The notes: generated by a model from the sequence alone, not told the origin. A DNA stretch of 64,000 nt from an uncultured Pelagibacteraceae bacterium (GCA_902596375.1 CACJTU010000002.1:62001-126000); one strand, 5' to 3'. Numbered from the stretch's first letter, positions 37,211 to 48,299 are shown. Made by a program: numbers and translations.

Positions 37211-38356
37211 GTGAATATTAAAAAAATATTACCCCAGTTACTTACACTTCTAGTTGTAATTCTTATATTTGGATTTTTTTCATATAACGCCCAAGTTAAC
37301 ATGGAAAATAGAGGAATTACTTTTGGGTATGGTTTTTTATCACAAGAATCATCCTTTGATGTTCAATTTTCTTTAATTGAATATGATGGTTCTCATTCAT
37401 ATTTTAGAGCTTATTTAGTAGGGTTGTTAAACACTATTTTAGTTTCAGTTATAGGAATAATATTTGCAACTATTATTGGTGTTGTGGTTGGTATTGCAAG
37501 ATTATCAAACAACTATCTTATCAATAAAACTGCTGCGGTTTATGTAGAATTTTTTAGAAACATCCCTTTATTGTTACAAATATTTTTTTGGTATTTTGCT
37601 GCTTTAAGAGCACTTCCATTGCCTCAAGATACAGAACCTATGTTTGGAGTTTTTTTCCTTACTATAAAAGGTTTTTTTGTTCCTTCTTTTGTATGGAATA
37701 ATCTAGATATTTTTATTTATTCTCTAATTGCTGCAATAATTTCAATTATTTTTGTAAGAATTTACGCAAGAAAAAAACAAGAGAACTATGGTATACAAAC
37801 TCCAGTTCTATCAATTTCAATAGGTCTTTTGTTAATTTTACCAATTTTAAGTTTTTTAATAGGAGGTGTTGATGCTTCAGTTGAAATACCTGTAATTAAA
37901 CAATTGTCTCAATCTGGTTACACTTTTGAAGGAGGAATAAAGTTACCACCTGAATTAATATCTCTTGCTTTAGCTTTATCGTTATATACAGCAACTTTTA
38001 TTGCTGAATGTGTAAGAGCAGGTGTTCAAGGTGTTAGTAAAGGTCAAAAAGAAGCTGCTGCTTCTATAGGATTAACTCCTAACCAAGTATTAAAATTAGT
38101 GGTAATGCCGCAAGCTTTGAGGATTATAATTCCACCAACTACTAATCAATATTTAAATTTAACAAAAAATTCATCTCTTGCGGCTGCAATTGCATATCCT
38201 GATCTGGTTCTTGTATTCGCAGGAACTGCTTTGATGCAGACAGGTAGAGCAATAGAAATTGTTTCTATAACAATGTTAACATATTTATCTTTGAGTATAT
38301 CAATTTCAATATTTATGAATTGGTACAATAAAAAAATAGCTATTAAAGAAAAATAA
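37211..38356 (+). CDS. aapQ: general L-amino acid ABC transporter, permease
   Basis: One of two membrane subunits of the Aap importer. It starts at GTG (37211). The N-terminal helix, a long insertion between helices and the conserved cytoplasmic EAA loop (GQKEAAASIGLTPNQVLKLVVMPQAL) contacting the ATPase are present. VEFFRNIPLLLQIFFWYFA is typical of the polar amino-acid family. It has about eight membrane helices in 381 residues. The stop overlaps the aapM ATG by one base. Confidence 0.94.
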   Translation: MNIKKILPQLLTLLVVILIFGFFSYNAQVNMENRGITFGYGFLSQESSFDVQFSLIEYDGSHSYFRAYLVGLLNTILVSVIGIIFATIIGVVVGIARLSNNYLINKTAAVYVEFFRNIPLLLQIFFWYFAALRALPLPQDTEPMFGVFFLTIKGFFVPSFVWNNLDIFIYSLIAAIISIIFVRIYARKKQENYGIQTPVLSISIGLLLILPILSFLIGGVDASVEIPVIKQLSQSGYTFEGGIKLPPELISLALALSLYTATFIAECVRAGVQGVSKGQKEAAASIGLTPNQVLKLVVMPQALRIIIPPTTNQYLNLTKNSSLAAAIAYPDLVLVFAGTALMQTGRAIEIVSITMLTYLSLSISISIFMNWYNKKIAIKEK

Positions 38357-39798
38357 TGAATAAATTGAATTTTTTACAACCAGATAAAAATAATCTTAAT
38401 ACTTATTTATATACAGGAACAATTCTAGTTGCATTAAGTATATTTATAGTTTTTTTAAATTCTTTTTTTAATAAAGATTTAATTTCTTTTTTACCTGGAA
38501 CTCTCAGTTTCTTTTTGCCATTGATTTTAGGATTTATAGGACTTCATTTAATTAGAATTGATCATTCAGGTTTAAAGTTTTTAGATTCAATTAATAAAAA
38601 TATTAATACTAACAATTTTAATGCTTTTTTATCATTATTAATTGTATTCGTGGTTATCAAATCGCTCCCACCATTATTAAGTTGGTTTATTTTAGATGCA
38701 AATATTGCTGGAGACACGAAAGATGTATGTACAGGTAGTGGAGCTTGTTGGACTTATATTAAAATTTGGTTTAACAGATTTATGTATGGTATGTATCCAA
38801 ATGCTGAGCAGTGGCGTATTAACTTATCTTTTATAGCTTTAGCTTTTCTTGGTACTATTGGTTTCTTTGCTACTGAAAAATTTAAAAAATATTTGACCCT
38901 TTATTATGTAGTAGTTTATCCAGTAATTGCTTTTTTCTTTATTTTCTTTTTTATATCTGGTGGTCCAATATTTTTTGATTTCTCGTATGGAATTATTGCA
39001 GCTGTAATCTCAGTTATAATAGGATTTTTTATTCCTTCAAAATTTAAAATGTATTATTTTATTATAGTTCCGATCACACTCTACATTTTATTAAAATATG
39101 TATTTTTTTATGAAGAACTTATTGAACTTGGTAAATTAGAAGCATTAGAGTGGGTAGAGACAGGTGCTTGGGGAGGCTTGTCTTTAACTTTTATAGTATC
39201 ATTTTTTTGTTTGATTTTCTGTTTTCCAATAGGCTTGTTTTTATCTTTAGGTAGAAGGTCAGATTTTCCAATAATTAAATATTTTTCAATAGGTATGATT
39301 GAATTTTGGAGAGGTGTTCCATTGATTACAGTATTATTTATGTCCTCAGTAATGTTTCCAATGTTTTTACCTGAAGATATGTTTATAGATAAATTAGTAA
39401 GAGTAATCATTGCAATTTCATTATTTGAAGCAGCTTATGTTGCTGAAGTTATCAGAGGTGGTTTGCAAGCACTACCTAGAGGCCAATATGATGCTGCTAA
39501 ATCTTTAGGAATGGGTTATTGGAAAATGCATATTTTAGTAATTTTACCTCAGGCACTTAAACTTGTGATACCTGGAATTGCTAACACCTTTTTAGCGCTT
39601 GTTAAAGATACTCCTTTAATATTTGTTGTTGGACTTTTAGAAATTGTTGGAATGTTAAATCTTGCTAAAACGAACCCAGAGTGGCTAGGTTTTGCGATGG
39701 AAGGTTATGTGTTTGCCTCAGTACTATTTTTTATTATTTGCTATGCAATGAGTAAATATAGTTATAATTTAGAACAAAAATATAAAACGGAAAGATAA
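38356..39798 (+). CDS. aapM: general L-amino acid ABC transporter, permease
   Basis: This is the second permease of the Aap system, larger at 480 residues because of extra N-terminal membrane segments. The transporter core occupies the C-terminal half: [34 protein letters not shown], and the EAA loop [44 protein letters not shown] ends the domain. One-base overlaps with aapQ and aapP show tight coupling. Confidence 0.94.
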   Translation: MNKLNFLQPDKNNLNTYLYTGTILVALSIFIVFLNSFFNKDLISFLPGTLSFFLPLILGFIGLHLIRIDHSGLKFLDSINKNINTNNFNAFLSLLIVFVVIKSLPPLLSWFILDANIAGDTKDVCTGSGACWTYIKIWFNRFMYGMYPNAEQWRINLSFIALAFLGTIGFFATEKFKKYLTLYYVVVYPVIAFFFIFFFISGGPIFFDFSYGIIAAVISVIIGFFIPSKFKMYYFIIVPITLYILLKYVFFYEELIELGKLEALEWVETGAWGGLSLTFIVSFFCLIFCFPIGLFLSLGRRSDFPIIKYFSIGMIEFWRGVPLITVLFMSSVMFPMFLPEDMFIDKLVRVIIAISLFEAAYVAEVIRGGLQALPRGQYDAAKSLGMGYWKMHILVILPQALKLVIPGIANTFLALVKDTPLIFVVGLLEIVGMLNLAKTNPEWLGFAMEGYVFASVLFFIICYAMSKYSYNLEQKYKTER

Positions 39799-40532
39799 TG
39801 TCAGATAAAATAATACAAATTACTGAAATGAATAAATGGTTTGGTGATTTCCAAGTTTTAAAAAATATAAACCTGGAAGTAGAAAAAAATAAAAAAATTG
39901 TAGTTTGTGGACCATCTGGTTCAGGAAAATCAACATTAATAAGATGTATAAATAGATTAGAAGAGCATCAAGAGGGATCAATTATTGTAGATGGGAATGA
40001 ATTAACAGCAGATACTAAAGACATAGAGAAAATTAGAGCTGAAGTTGGAATGGTATTTCAACAATTTAATCTCTTTCCTCATCTTTCTATTTTAGATAAT
40101 TGTACATTGGCACCAATTTGGGTAAAAAAAATGCCAAAAAAAGATGCAGAGGATTTAGCTATTCAACATTTAGAAAAAGTACAAATTGCAGATCAAGCAA
40201 ATAAATACCCAGGACAACTTTCAGGTGGTCAACAACAAAGATGTGCAATTGCTAGAGCATTATGCATGGAGCCAAAAATAATGTTATTTGATGAACCAAC
40301 ATCAGCTCTTGACCCAGAAATGATTAAAGAAGTTTTAGATGCAATGGTTAATTTAGCAAAAGCAGGAATGACAATGATTGTAGTAACACATGAGATGGGA
40401 TTTGCTAAAGAGGTAGCTGATGAGGTTATATTTATGGATGAGGGAATGATTGTTGAAAGGGCTGAGACTAAAGAGTTTTTTGCTAATCCAAAGAGCGACA
40501 GAACTAAGCTGTTTTTAAGTCAGATACTATAG
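39798..40532 (+). CDS. aapP: general L-amino acid ABC transporter, ATP-binding protein
   Basis: This ATPase drives the Aap permeases. Walker A is [13 protein letters not shown] (about residue 38). The Q-loop lies in [12 protein letters not shown], the signature is [15 protein letters not shown], Walker B is [14 protein letters not shown], and the switch His is in VVTHEMGFA. 244 residues, full length. It ends the aapJQMP cluster, with no clear terminator in the 190 bases before the next gene. Confidence 0.96.
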   Translation: MSDKIIQITEMNKWFGDFQVLKNINLEVEKNKKIVVCGPSGSGKSTLIRCINRLEEHQEGSIIVDGNELTADTKDIEKIRAEVGMVFQQFNLFPHLSILDNCTLAPIWVKKMPKKDAEDLAIQHLEKVQIADQANKYPGQLSGGQQQRCAIARALCMEPKIMLFDEPTSALDPEMIKEVLDAMVNLAKAGMTMIVVTHEMGFAKEVADEVIFMDEGMIVERAETKEFFANPKSDRTKLFLSQIL

Positions 40533-40722
40533 AAAATATATAATTTTTAAGCAATAAATTTAAATTAAATCAATCGAAATATGTTCATTTTATATTCAAC
40601 TAATGCTTGACAGTATTTTAATTATATTAAGTTTCTTACAAAAAAAAATAAATTTTTCTATTGCAGTAACATTAATAAATAGGTTGAATAGACCTTATAA
40701 AATTTAATTAAGAGGGGTCTTA
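40533..40722 (+). promoter_or_regulatory. upstream region of the XRE regulator
   Basis: This 190-base gap has no ORF. A consensus -35, TTGACA, lies at 40607-40612, but no good -10 follows at 16-18 bases. Near the gene, AGACC (40690-40694) can pair with GGTCT (40716-40720), which would partly occlude the SD AGAGGGG (40711-40717). AGGT (40681-40684) can instead pair with ACCT (40692-40695). The two hairpins are mutually exclusive. This could be a translational control element or coincidence. Confidence 0.35.
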
Positions 40723-41094
40723 ATGGAAGATAATTTCAATAAACACTTAGGCAATAAGCTTAAGCTAAGAAGATTAGCTTTAGGTTTAACACAGACTAAA
40801 GTAGCAAAAGCAATTAATGTAACATTTCAACAAATCCAAAAATACGAAAAAGGGACTAACGGTGTAAGCTCGATAAGATTACTTCAGCTTGCAAATTATT
40901 TAAAAGTGCCAATTAATTATTTCTTTGAAGATTTTTCGGAATATTTAGTGAATTTAGAAAAATCACAAGAAGGTCACATGAATGTTAATTATAATTTTTT
41001 AGTAAAATTATATTCAGAACTCAATGCTGATCAAAAATTAAAATTTAATAAATCTTTACAAATTTCAGGTTCAGGAATTTCAAAAGCAGTTTAA
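40723..41094 (+). CDS. XRE-family helix-turn-helix regulator
   Basis: A 123-residue DNA-binding protein. The XRE/Cro-type helix-turn-helix spans residues of about 9-65 (GNKLKLRRLALGLTQTKVAKAINV and FQQIQKYEKGTNGVSSIRLLQLANYL). The short C-terminal part has no recognisable sensing domain. A clear SD (AGAGGGG) precedes the ATG. Similar stand-alone XRE regulators are common in alphaproteobacteria, but I cannot name its target. It lies alone between aapP and the minus-strand tRNA pair, so it could regulate aap or act globally. Confidence 0.88.
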   Translation: MEDNFNKHLGNKLKLRRLALGLTQTKVAKAINVTFQQIQKYEKGTNGVSSIRLLQLANYLKVPINYFFEDFSEYLVNLEKSQEGHMNVNYNFLVKLYSELNADQKLKFNKSLQISGSGISKAV

Positions 41095-41110
41095 TTAAAT
41101 TTTTAATTAA
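41091..41110 (+). terminator. weak AT-only hairpin after XRE gene
   Basis: TTAATTAAA (41091-41099) and TTTAATTAA (41102-41110) are inverted repeats beginning at the stop codon of the XRE gene. The stem contains only A-T pairs and no long T-run follows, so it is at best a weak terminator between this gene and the convergent tRNA genes. Confidence 0.25.
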
Positions 41111-41160
41111 GACCCTAGATTTTTATTTAAGAGATATTCTTTTTTATAATTTTGATTTTT

Positions 41161-41236
41161 TGGCTCCTCGGGCAGGACTCGAACCTGCGACCAATTGATT
41201 AACAGTCAACTGCTCTACCAACTGAGCTACCGAGGA
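41161..41236 (-). tRNA. tRNA-Asn (anticodon GTT)
   Basis: 76 bases on the minus strand with encoded CCA. Read on that strand, acceptor TCCTCGG pairs with CCGAGGA, the D arm is GCTCAGTTGGTAGAGC, and the anticodon loop CTGTTAA gives GTT. The T arm is GCAGGTTCGAGTCCTGC. It lies downstream of tRNA-Cys on the same strand, 50 bases away, probably in one transcript. Confidence 0.97.
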
Positions 41237-41286
41237 ATGTAAAAAAGCCAACTTACTTTTTTTTGTAACTAAAACAAGATTTTTTT

Positions 41287-41360
41287 TGGAGGCAACGCCC
41301 GGAATCGAACCGGGATACAAGGATTTGCAATCCTCTGCGTAACCATTCCGCCACGTTGCC
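41287..41360 (-). tRNA. tRNA-Cys (anticodon GCA)
   Basis: 74 bases on the minus strand with encoded CCA. Acceptor GGCAACG pairs with CGTTGCC, discriminator U. The anticodon loop TTGCAAA on an AGGAT/ATCCT stem gives GCA. The T arm is CCCGGTTCGATTCCGGG. It is the upstream member of the Cys-Asn tRNA pair. Confidence 0.97.
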
Positions 41361-41445
41361 ATCTTATTTTTAGCTAATAGCTACAGATGCCTTTTTATAT
41401 TAAATTTTTTCTATTAGTCTATTAAATAACGATCCAAATTGATTA

Positions 41446-41484
41446 TTGTTAATTTAGATTATTAAATTATAAACTTTAACATCA
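41446..41484 (+). promoter_or_regulatory. candidate promoter for valS
   Basis: TTGTTA (41446-41451) and TATAAA (41468-41473), 16 bases apart, give the best promoter match in the tRNA-Cys/valS gap (41361-41484). The expected start is near 41480, leaving about 5 bases before the valS ATG at 41485, too little for a Shine-Dalgarno interaction. The rest of the gap must also hold the leftward tRNA promoter, which I could not define. Confidence 0.45.
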
Positions 41485-44112
41485 ATGAGTAGTGATAAAT
41501 ATATACATTCTGATGTAGAAAATAGAATTTATTCTTATTGGGAAAAAAATGGTCTTTTTAAACCTAAAGAAAATTCAAAAAAATTCTCAATTGTTATACC
41601 GCCACCAAATGTAACAGGCAGTTTACATATGGGGCATGCGCTTAACAATTCTATTCAAGATTTATTAGTTCGTTATCACAGGATGAATAATTTTGAAACT
41701 TTATGGCAACCAGGTACAGACCATGCTGGAATTGCTACACAAGCATTAGTAGAGAAAAAATTAACCTCAAAAAAAATTGATAAAAATGAAATTGGTAGAG
41801 AAAAATTCATTGAAAAAGTTTGGGAGTGGAAAGAGCAATATGGAGACATAATAATTAACCAATTAAAAAAACTTGGTTGTTCTTGTGATTGGTCAAGAAA
41901 TGCCTTCACAATGGATGAGAATTTATCTAAGTCAGTAATTAAGGTTTTTGTAGATCTTTACAACAAAGGTCTAATCTATAAAGATAAGAAATTAGTTAAC
42001 TGGGATACAGTTTTAAAAACAGCTATTTCAGACCTAGAGGTAGATCAAAGAGAAGTAAATTCTAAAATTTATTTCATCAGATATCCAATAGATGGGACTG
42101 AAGAATTTATTACAATTGCAACAACAAGACCTGAAACTATGCTTGGTGATACAGCTATAGCTGTAAATCCAAAAGATGAACGATTTAAATCCTTTGTTGG
42201 AAAAACTGTTACCATTCCAATCGTTGGAAGAAAAATAAAAATTATTGAGGATGAGTATGCAGATCCTGAACAAGGAACAGGGGCATTAAAAATAACTCCT
42301 GCACACGATTTTAATGACTATGATGTTGGCCAAAGAAATAATCTTGAAGTAATAAATATTTTTACTGAAGCAGGTAAGATTAATGATAACGCTCCAAAAG
42401 AATATGTTGGTCTTGATAGGTTTGATGCTAGAAAAAAAATTTTAAAAGAACTTAAAGAAAAAGAATTTTTTATAAAAGAAGAAAATATTAAAAACAAAGT
42501 TCCTTATGGAGATAGATCTAATTCAATAATTGAACCTTTCCTAACAGAGCAATGGTTTGCTGATGCGGGTAAATTATCTGTTAAAGCTAAAGAAGTTGTT
42601 AATTCAAAAAAGACAAATTTCTTTCCTGAAAATTGGTCTAAAACTTATTTTCAATGGATGAATAATATTGAGCCATGGTGTATTTCAAGACAGCTTTGGT
42701 GGGGACATCAAATACCTGCCTGGTATGGACCAGATAAAAAAATTTTTGTTGCTGAAAATGAAGATGATGCAAAACAACAAGCTAAAAAACATTATGGTAA
42801 AGATGTTGAATTAAATCGTGATCCAGATGTTTTAGATACATGGTTCTCATCTGGCTTATGGCCTTTTGCTACACTTGGTTGGCCGGATGATAATAAATAT
42901 GTAGATAAATTTTACCCAACGTCAGTATTAGTTACAGGTTTTGATATTATATTTTTCTGGGTAGCTAGAATGATTATGTTTGGTACTGAATTTTTAAACA
43001 AAGAACCATTTAAAGATATTTATGTTCATGCATTGGTTAGAGATGAAAAGGGACAGAAAATGTCTAAGTCTAAAGGTAATGTAATTGACCCTTTAGATTT
43101 AATTGAAAAATATAGTGCAGATGCTCTTAGATTTACTTTGCTATCAATGGCTTCACCTGGCACAGATGTTAAACTTTCTGAAGATAGAGTTAAAGGTTAT
43201 AGAAATTTTTTAAATAAATTATGGAATGCAAATAATTTTTTAATCACTAATGAATGTGATTTTAAAGATATAGATCAAGTTCCTAGTTTAAATGTAAATA
43301 TTAACAAATGGATTTATTCAGAACTTATTGAAACTAAAAATAAAATCGAAAAAAATCTTGAAGATTATAGATTTGATGAAGCAGCTAAAAATGCTTATCA
43401 ATTTGCATGGCATTCTTATTGCGATTGGTATTTAGAGCTGTCTAAAACAATACTATTTTCAGATGATGAAAAAGCTAAAGCCGAGGTTAAAAAAGTATCA
43501 TCTTTTGTATTCAAACAAATTTTGATTTTGCTACATCCTTTTATTCCTTTTGTTACTGAAGAAATTTGGCTTAAAAATAAATTTGATAATGACGGTAGTG
43601 ATTATTTGATGCTTAAAAATTGGTTATCAGATGAAATAAATAAGGATACCAGTACTGAACAGGTTGAAAATATCATCAATATTATTTCAGAGATTAGATC
43701 ATTTAAAAATGAGCTAAATGTAAGCCCAGGCTCATTTATTGATGTATCAATAAGCAATATTAATAAAAATCAAAAAGAATTTATTAATACAAATGAAATT
43801 ATTCTAAAAAAACTAGGAAGAATAAATAGTATATTGGATAAAGATTTAGATAAACCAGCTGCGACAATGGTTGTTTCTGGTGATTTGTTTAAGATTTATT
43901 TTGATAAAGATGTTGATTTAAAATTAATCAAAGAAAATTTAACAAATAAACAAAGTAGATTAGAGCAAGAGATGAATAAAATATCTCAGAGATTGGAGAA
44001 TAAGAGTTTTGTAGATCGAGCTCCAAAAGAGATTGTTGAACAAGAAAAAAATAATTATAATAATTTAAAGAATGATATTGAGAAAATATCAGTAACAATA
44101 AAGGGTATATAA
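41485..44112 (+). CDS. valS: valyl-tRNA synthetase
   Basis: This class I synthetase charges tRNA-Val. The HIGH-type motif is in [13 protein letters not shown] (about residue 53) and [15 protein letters not shown] lies near residue 525. Between them the CP1 editing domain shows [17 protein letters not shown] and [17 protein letters not shown]. The C-terminal helical anticodon domain and a terminal coiled coil ([17 protein letters not shown]) are present. 875 residues, full length. Its stop overlaps the ilvD ATG (TAATG). ValRS and IlvD share valine as theme. Confidence 0.97.
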   Translation: MSSDKYIHSDVENRIYSYWEKNGLFKPKENSKKFSIVIPPPNVTGSLHMGHALNNSIQDLLVRYHRMNNFETLWQPGTDHAGIATQALVEKKLTSKKIDKNEIGREKFIEKVWEWKEQYGDIIINQLKKLGCSCDWSRNAFTMDENLSKSVIKVFVDLYNKGLIYKDKKLVNWDTVLKTAISDLEVDQREVNSKIYFIRYPIDGTEEFITIATTRPETMLGDTAIAVNPKDERFKSFVGKTVTIPIVGRKIKIIEDEYADPEQGTGALKITPAHDFNDYDVGQRNNLEVINIFTEAGKINDNAPKEYVGLDRFDARKKILKELKEKEFFIKEENIKNKVPYGDRSNSIIEPFLTEQWFADAGKLSVKAKEVVNSKKTNFFPENWSKTYFQWMNNIEPWCISRQLWWGHQIPAWYGPDKKIFVAENEDDAKQQAKKHYGKDVELNRDPDVLDTWFSSGLWPFATLGWPDDNKYVDKFYPTSVLVTGFDIIFFWVARMIMFGTEFLNKEPFKDIYVHALVRDEKGQKMSKSKGNVIDPLDLIEKYSADALRFTLLSMASPGTDVKLSEDRVKGYRNFLNKLWNANNFLITNECDFKDIDQVPSLNVNINKWIYSELIETKNKIEKNLEDYRFDEAAKNAYQFAWHSYCDWYLELSKTILFSDDEKAKAEVKKVSSFVFKQILILLHPFIPFVTEEIWLKNKFDNDGSDYLMLKNWLSDEINKDTSTEQVENIINIISEIRSFKNELNVSPGSFIDVSISNINKNQKEFINTNEIILKKLGRINSILDKDLDKPAATMVVSGDLFKIYFDKDVDLKLIKENLTNKQSRLEQEMNKISQRLENKSFVDRAPKEIVEQEKNNYNNLKNDIEKISVTIKGI

Positions 44113-45830
44113 TGGCTAAATTCAATAAAAAGAAACTTCCAAGCAGACATACATCATTAGGAGCAGACAGAGCTCCACACAGATCATTTTATTATGCTAT
44201 GGGGGAAACTGAGAAAGATGTGGCAAAACCCTTTGTTGGCGTCGTTTCCACATGGAATGAGGCAGCTCCTTGTAACATTGCCTTAATGAGACAAGCTCAA
44301 TCAGTTAAAAAAGGAGTTAGAGCTAATGGTGGAACTCCAAGAGAATTTTGTACAATTACTGTTACTGATGGTATTGCAATGGGCCATGAAGGAATGAAGT
44401 CTTCATTGATATCTAGAGAAGTAATAGCAGATTCTGCTGAACTTACGGTTAGAGGTCATTGTTATGATGCATTAGTAGGGATTGCGGGATGTGATAAATC
44501 ATTACCAGGTCTAATGATGTCTATGGTTAGATTGAATGTACCAAGTGTATTTATATATGGTGGATCAATCCTACCAGGCAAATATAAAGGGAAAGACGTA
44601 ACAGTTGTAGATGTATTTGAGGCAGTTGGAAAACATTCAACAGGTCAAATGTCTGCTGCAGAACTTAGAAAATTAGAATTAGTTGCTTGTCCAAGCGCAG
44701 GCGCTTGTGGAGGTCAATTTACCGCGAATACAATGGCATGTGTATCTGAAGCAATTGGATTAGCACTTCCTTATTCTGCTGGAACACCAGCTCCATATGA
44801 AGAAAGAGATAAATACGCGAAAGCTAGTGGTAAAACTGTTATGAACCTTTTGAAAAAAGGAATTAAACCAAGAGATATTGTTACAAGAAAAGCTTTAGAA
44901 AATGCTGCAACAGTTGTTGCTGCAACTGGTGGTTCTACAAATGCAGGATTACATTTACCTGCTATTGCAAATGAAGCAGGAATTAAATTTGACTTAATGG
45001 ATGTTGCTAAAATTTTTAAAAGAACACCTTATCTTGCAGATTTAAAACCAGGTGGAAAATATGTTGCAAAAGATATGTGGTTAGCAGGTGGTGTCCCAAT
45101 GTTATTAAAAACTTTATATGAAGGTGGATATATTCATGGTGATTGTATGACAGTTACTGGGAAAACTATGAAAGAAAATTTAAAAGGTATTAAATTTAAT
45201 CCAAAACAAAAAGTAATGAGATCTTATAAAAATCCATTATCGCCAACTGGAGGTGTTGTTGGATTAAAAGGAAACTTAGCTCCAGAAGGTGCAATTGTTA
45301 AAGTTGCTGGACTAAAAAAATTACAATTTACAGGTAAAGCAAGATGCTTTGAAAATGAGGAAAGTGCAATGAAAGCTTTTCAAAGCAAAAAGTATAACGA
45401 TGGTGATGTAATTATAATTAGATACGAAGGACCTGTTGGAGGCCCAGGTATGAGAGAAATGTTATCTACAACAAGTGCAATTTATGGACAGGGAAAAGGG
45501 GAGAAAGTAGCCCTTATTACAGACGGTAGGTTCTCTGGAGCCACAAGAGGCTTTTGTGTCGGTCACGTAGGCCCTGAGGCCGCTCTAGGGGGTCCTATAG
45601 GCCTTTTACGTACAGGAGATATCATTGATATCGATGCCAAAAAAGGAACTATAAATGTAAGACTTTCTAAAAAAGAAATGGCCGCAAGAAAAAGAAAATG
45701 GAAAGCTAGAAAATCAGATTTTGGTTCAGGTACTTTATGGAAATATGCACAAACAGTTGGACCTGCGTATTTAGGTGCACCAACACATCCAGGTAAGAAA
45801 AAAGAAGTTAAGGATTATTCAGAGATTTAA
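44112..45830 (+). CDS. ilvD: dihydroxy-acid dehydratase
   Basis: IlvD makes the keto-acid precursors of valine and isoleucine. Iron-sulfur ligands are seen in [11 protein letters not shown] and [17 protein letters not shown], with an N-terminal Cys in [50 protein letters not shown] and the [19 protein letters not shown] region are typical. 572 residues, complete. It overlaps valS and manC by one base each. Composition is more GC-rich than surrounding genes, consistent with strong conservation. Confidence 0.97.
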   Translation: MAKFNKKKLPSRHTSLGADRAPHRSFYYAMGETEKDVAKPFVGVVSTWNEAAPCNIALMRQAQSVKKGVRANGGTPREFCTITVTDGIAMGHEGMKSSLISREVIADSAELTVRGHCYDALVGIAGCDKSLPGLMMSMVRLNVPSVFIYGGSILPGKYKGKDVTVVDVFEAVGKHSTGQMSAAELRKLELVACPSAGACGGQFTANTMACVSEAIGLALPYSAGTPAPYEERDKYAKASGKTVMNLLKKGIKPRDIVTRKALENAATVVAATGGSTNAGLHLPAIANEAGIKFDLMDVAKIFKRTPYLADLKPGGKYVAKDMWLAGGVPMLLKTLYEGGYIHGDCMTVTGKTMKENLKGIKFNPKQKVMRSYKNPLSPTGGVVGLKGNLAPEGAIVKVAGLKKLQFTGKARCFENEESAMKAFQSKKYNDGDVIIIRYEGPVGGPGMREMLSTTSAIYGQGKGEKVALITDGRFSGATRGFCVGHVGPEAALGGPIGLLRTGDIIDIDAKKGTINVRLSKKEMAARKRKWKARKSDFGSGTLWKYAQTVGPAYLGAPTHPGKKKEVKDYSEI

Positions 45831-47035
45831 TGAAAATTCGTCCAGTTATTTTATGTGGAGGTGCTGGAACTCGACTTTGGCCAAATTCTAAAAACCATCA
45901 AGCAAAACAGTTTATTGATTTTGGTAGTTGGACTTTGCTTGGAAAAACACTTGAGAGAACAAAAGCATCAATATTTGATGCTCCAGTTATAAGTACAAAT
46001 AAAAAATATCTTAAACAAATAAAACAACATCTTAGAAAGTATAAAATAAATAATTACAAAATTGTTCTAGAACCAGCAAAAAGAAACACTGCACCAGCTA
46101 TATTAAGTACGGCTTTGATTAAAGACATTTCAAACAATCAACCTTTAATGTTTTTTTCAGCAGATCATTTAATTGAAAAGATGAGTATTTTTAATAAGGC
46201 TATTAATAAAAACAAAAAGAATTTAAGTGATCAAAATATATTTATATTTGGGATAAAACCAAGCTCACCATCTAGCGAATATGGTTATTTTTTAACTAAA
46301 AAAATCAAAGGTAATATTAATAAAGTAATTAGATTTATTGAAAAACCAAAAGAAGCTAAGGCCAAACAAATTATAAAGAATAAAGGCTATTGGAATTCTG
46401 GAATGTTTTATCTTAGAAAAGATTCTATTATTAATAACTTTAAAAAATATCAGCCCAAAACTTACAGAAATTGTTTAGATGCAGTTAGCAAAGCAAAATA
46501 TAAGGCTAATACATATTATCTAAATAAAGCTTCATTCATAAAAGCGACTGCCAAATCATTTGATTATGCAATCCTAGAAAAAACTAAACAAATTAATGCT
46601 ATCAAATTAGACATTCCTTGGTCAGATCTTGGTAGTTGGAAAGAAATTTTGAAGATGTATGACAAAAATAAAAACAAATATATTAAGAAAAAAAATGTCT
46701 ATTACCGTCCATGGGGTAGATACACAAATCTATTCGAGGGCAAAGAGTTTTTAATTAAAGAGTTATATGTAAAACCAAAAGGTATTTTGAGTTTACAAAA
46801 ACATCATCACCGAGCTGAACATTGGTTGGTCACACAAGGAAATGCAAAAATAACTCTTAATAAAGATATTATAATTAAAAAGCCAGGTGAACATATATTC
46901 ATTCCATTAGAAGCAATTCATAGAGTTCAAAACTCAGGAAAAAAACCTGTAAAAATTATCGAAGCTCAAGTTGGCTCAATTCTAAAAGAAAGTGATATTG
47001 TTAGATATCAAGATGTTTATGGTAGAGTGAAGTAA
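45830..47035 (+). CDS. manC: mannose-1-phosphate guanylyltransferase (type II PMI-like)
   Basis: The protein makes GDP-mannose from mannose 1-phosphate and GTP for surface polysaccharide. The nucleotidyltransferase domain opens with VILCGGAGTRLWPNSKNHQAKQF and includes LEPAKRNTAPAIL, FFSADHLIE, FIEKPKEAKA and YWNSGMFYLRK. A cupin domain (about residues 285-400; YRPWGRYTNLFEGKEF, LQKHHHRAEHWLV) resembles the isomerase half of type II enzymes. At 401 residues it is shorter than the usual 470, mostly through trimming between landmarks. It lies between ilvD and phoR with one-base overlaps. Confidence 0.9.
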   Translation: MKIRPVILCGGAGTRLWPNSKNHQAKQFIDFGSWTLLGKTLERTKASIFDAPVISTNKKYLKQIKQHLRKYKINNYKIVLEPAKRNTAPAILSTALIKDISNNQPLMFFSADHLIEKMSIFNKAINKNKKNLSDQNIFIFGIKPSSPSSEYGYFLTKKIKGNINKVIRFIEKPKEAKAKQIIKNKGYWNSGMFYLRKDSIINNFKKYQPKTYRNCLDAVSKAKYKANTYYLNKASFIKATAKSFDYAILEKTKQINAIKLDIPWSDLGSWKEILKMYDKNKNKYIKKKNVYYRPWGRYTNLFEGKEFLIKELYVKPKGILSLQKHHHRAEHWLVTQGNAKITLNKDIIIKKPGEHIFIPLEAIHRVQNSGKKPVKIIEAQVGSILKESDIVRYQDVYGRVK

Positions 47036-48192
47036 TGGAGTTATTAACAATAATTTTATTAGTAATAATCGTTCTTCTTACATATTTGTTATTAAAAAAA
47101 GAAAAAGTATTAGGTATTAAAACTGAAACCAAAGATGATAATGATCAAATTAAAATTGTAGAAAATAAAGACTATAGAAAAAATATTTATGATTTATTAA
47201 ATTATATTCCCGAGGGAATTATAATTTTAGACAAAGGTAAGAAAATTCTCTTCTGCAACAACTCTGCTAATAAATTATTTCAGATAAAAATAGATGAGAA
47301 TATAAGTGGCTTTTTAAGAAACCCTGATCTTTTAATTTCAATTGATAAATCATTTGAGGGTAACAATATTTCAGATCTTGAAATTGAAATTAGAAATCAA
47401 GCTGTTCAAAGATTAAATATAACAATTTACCTTGATCAGAATAATCTATTTTTTGATGAAGTATGTTGCGTCTTATTCATAAGGGATTTAACTGAATTCC
47501 ATAAATTCCAACAATTAAAATCTGATTTTGTGGCTAACGTATCACATGAGCTAAGAACACCTCTACAATCCATTAAAATGGGACTTGAAACATTTGAAAA
47601 TAATTCAGATTTAAAAAAGAATTCTGAAGTAACAAATTTATTACCAGTAATGAGCTCTCAATCTGAGAGAATGGAAAATTTAATCAGAGATTTATTGTCA
47701 TTATCTAAAATTGAATTACAGGAACATATACGACCAACGCATGAAATAGATCTTATAGAACTAATTGATTATGTTATTAAAACTTACGAAAAAATAATTA
47801 GTAAAAATAATATTAGTATTAAATTTAACAAAACTGATAATTTTAAAATAATTGGTGATAGGGATAAATTAATAGAAATTTTTACTAATCTTATCGATAA
47901 TTCAATCAAGTATAGTGATAAAAATAAAGAAATTACAATCACTGCTAAAAAAGATGGTGAGTTTAATACTGTTTCAGTAGCAGATCAGGGAATAGGTATT
48001 CCAAAAGAGTCTATACATAGAATCACTGAAAGATTTTTTACAGTTGATCCAAGCAAAAGCCGAAGTGTAGGTGGCACGGGTCTTGGTTTAGCCATTGTAA
48101 AACATTTAGTCTCACAACATAGAGCTGAGATGGACATTAATAGTATTGAAAATAAAGGAACTACAATAGACATCAAATTTAATCCTTTGTAA
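47035..48192 (+). CDS. phoR: phosphate regulon sensor kinase PhoR
   Basis: PhoR phosphorylates PhoB when phosphate is scarce. One N-terminal membrane helix (LLTIILLVIIVLLTYLLL, residues 3-20) is followed by a PAS domain (residues of about 50-150). The phospho-acceptor is His171 in FVANVSHELRTPLQSIKMGL. The ATPase region has NLIDNSIKYSD, ADQGIGIP, ITERFFTVDPSKSRSVGG and GTGLGLAIVKHLV. 385 residues. It is the last gene of the valS-ilvD-manC-phoR overlapping run and sits directly before pstS, unlike E. coli, where phoR follows phoB. Confidence 0.93.
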   Translation: MELLTIILLVIIVLLTYLLLKKEKVLGIKTETKDDNDQIKIVENKDYRKNIYDLLNYIPEGIIILDKGKKILFCNNSANKLFQIKIDENISGFLRNPDLLISIDKSFEGNNISDLEIEIRNQAVQRLNITIYLDQNNLFFDEVCCVLFIRDLTEFHKFQQLKSDFVANVSHELRTPLQSIKMGLETFENNSDLKKNSEVTNLLPVMSSQSERMENLIRDLLSLSKIELQEHIRPTHEIDLIELIDYVIKTYEKIISKNNISIKFNKTDNFKIIGDRDKLIEIFTNLIDNSIKYSDKNKEITITAKKDGEFNTVSVADQGIGIPKESIHRITERFFTVDPSKSRSVGGTGLGLAIVKHLVSQHRAEMDINSIENKGTTIDIKFNPL

Positions 48193-48213
48193 TTCAACTA
48201 AAAAGTTAGTCGT

Positions 48214-48246
48214 TGTAACAAAAGTTTAACCTTCCTTTAATAAAGT
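48214..48246 (+). promoter_or_regulatory. Pho box and promoter of pstS
   Basis: TGTAACA (48214-48220), AAAG, then TTTAACC (48225-48231) form a direct repeat with an 11-base period, the spacing of PhoB half-sites. TAAAGT (48241-48246) is a -10 candidate starting 10 bases after the second half-site. The second half-site is imperfect compared with the pstC copy. This matches the known logic in which PhoB replaces the -35 contact. Confidence 0.65.
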
Positions 48247-48299
48247 ATTAAAGAATCAGAATTATTTAGTTTTGCATTATGAATTTAACAAGGAGAAAT

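Noticed and set aside
40607-40612. Consensus TTGACA as a defined promoter for the XRE gene
   Set aside because: No acceptable -10 at 15-19 bases; kept only as a note in the region description.
41144-41362. 72-residue minus-strand ORF in the track
   Set aside because: It is a read-through of the tRNA-Cys and tRNA-Asn genes; the peptide reflects tRNA sequence, not a protein.
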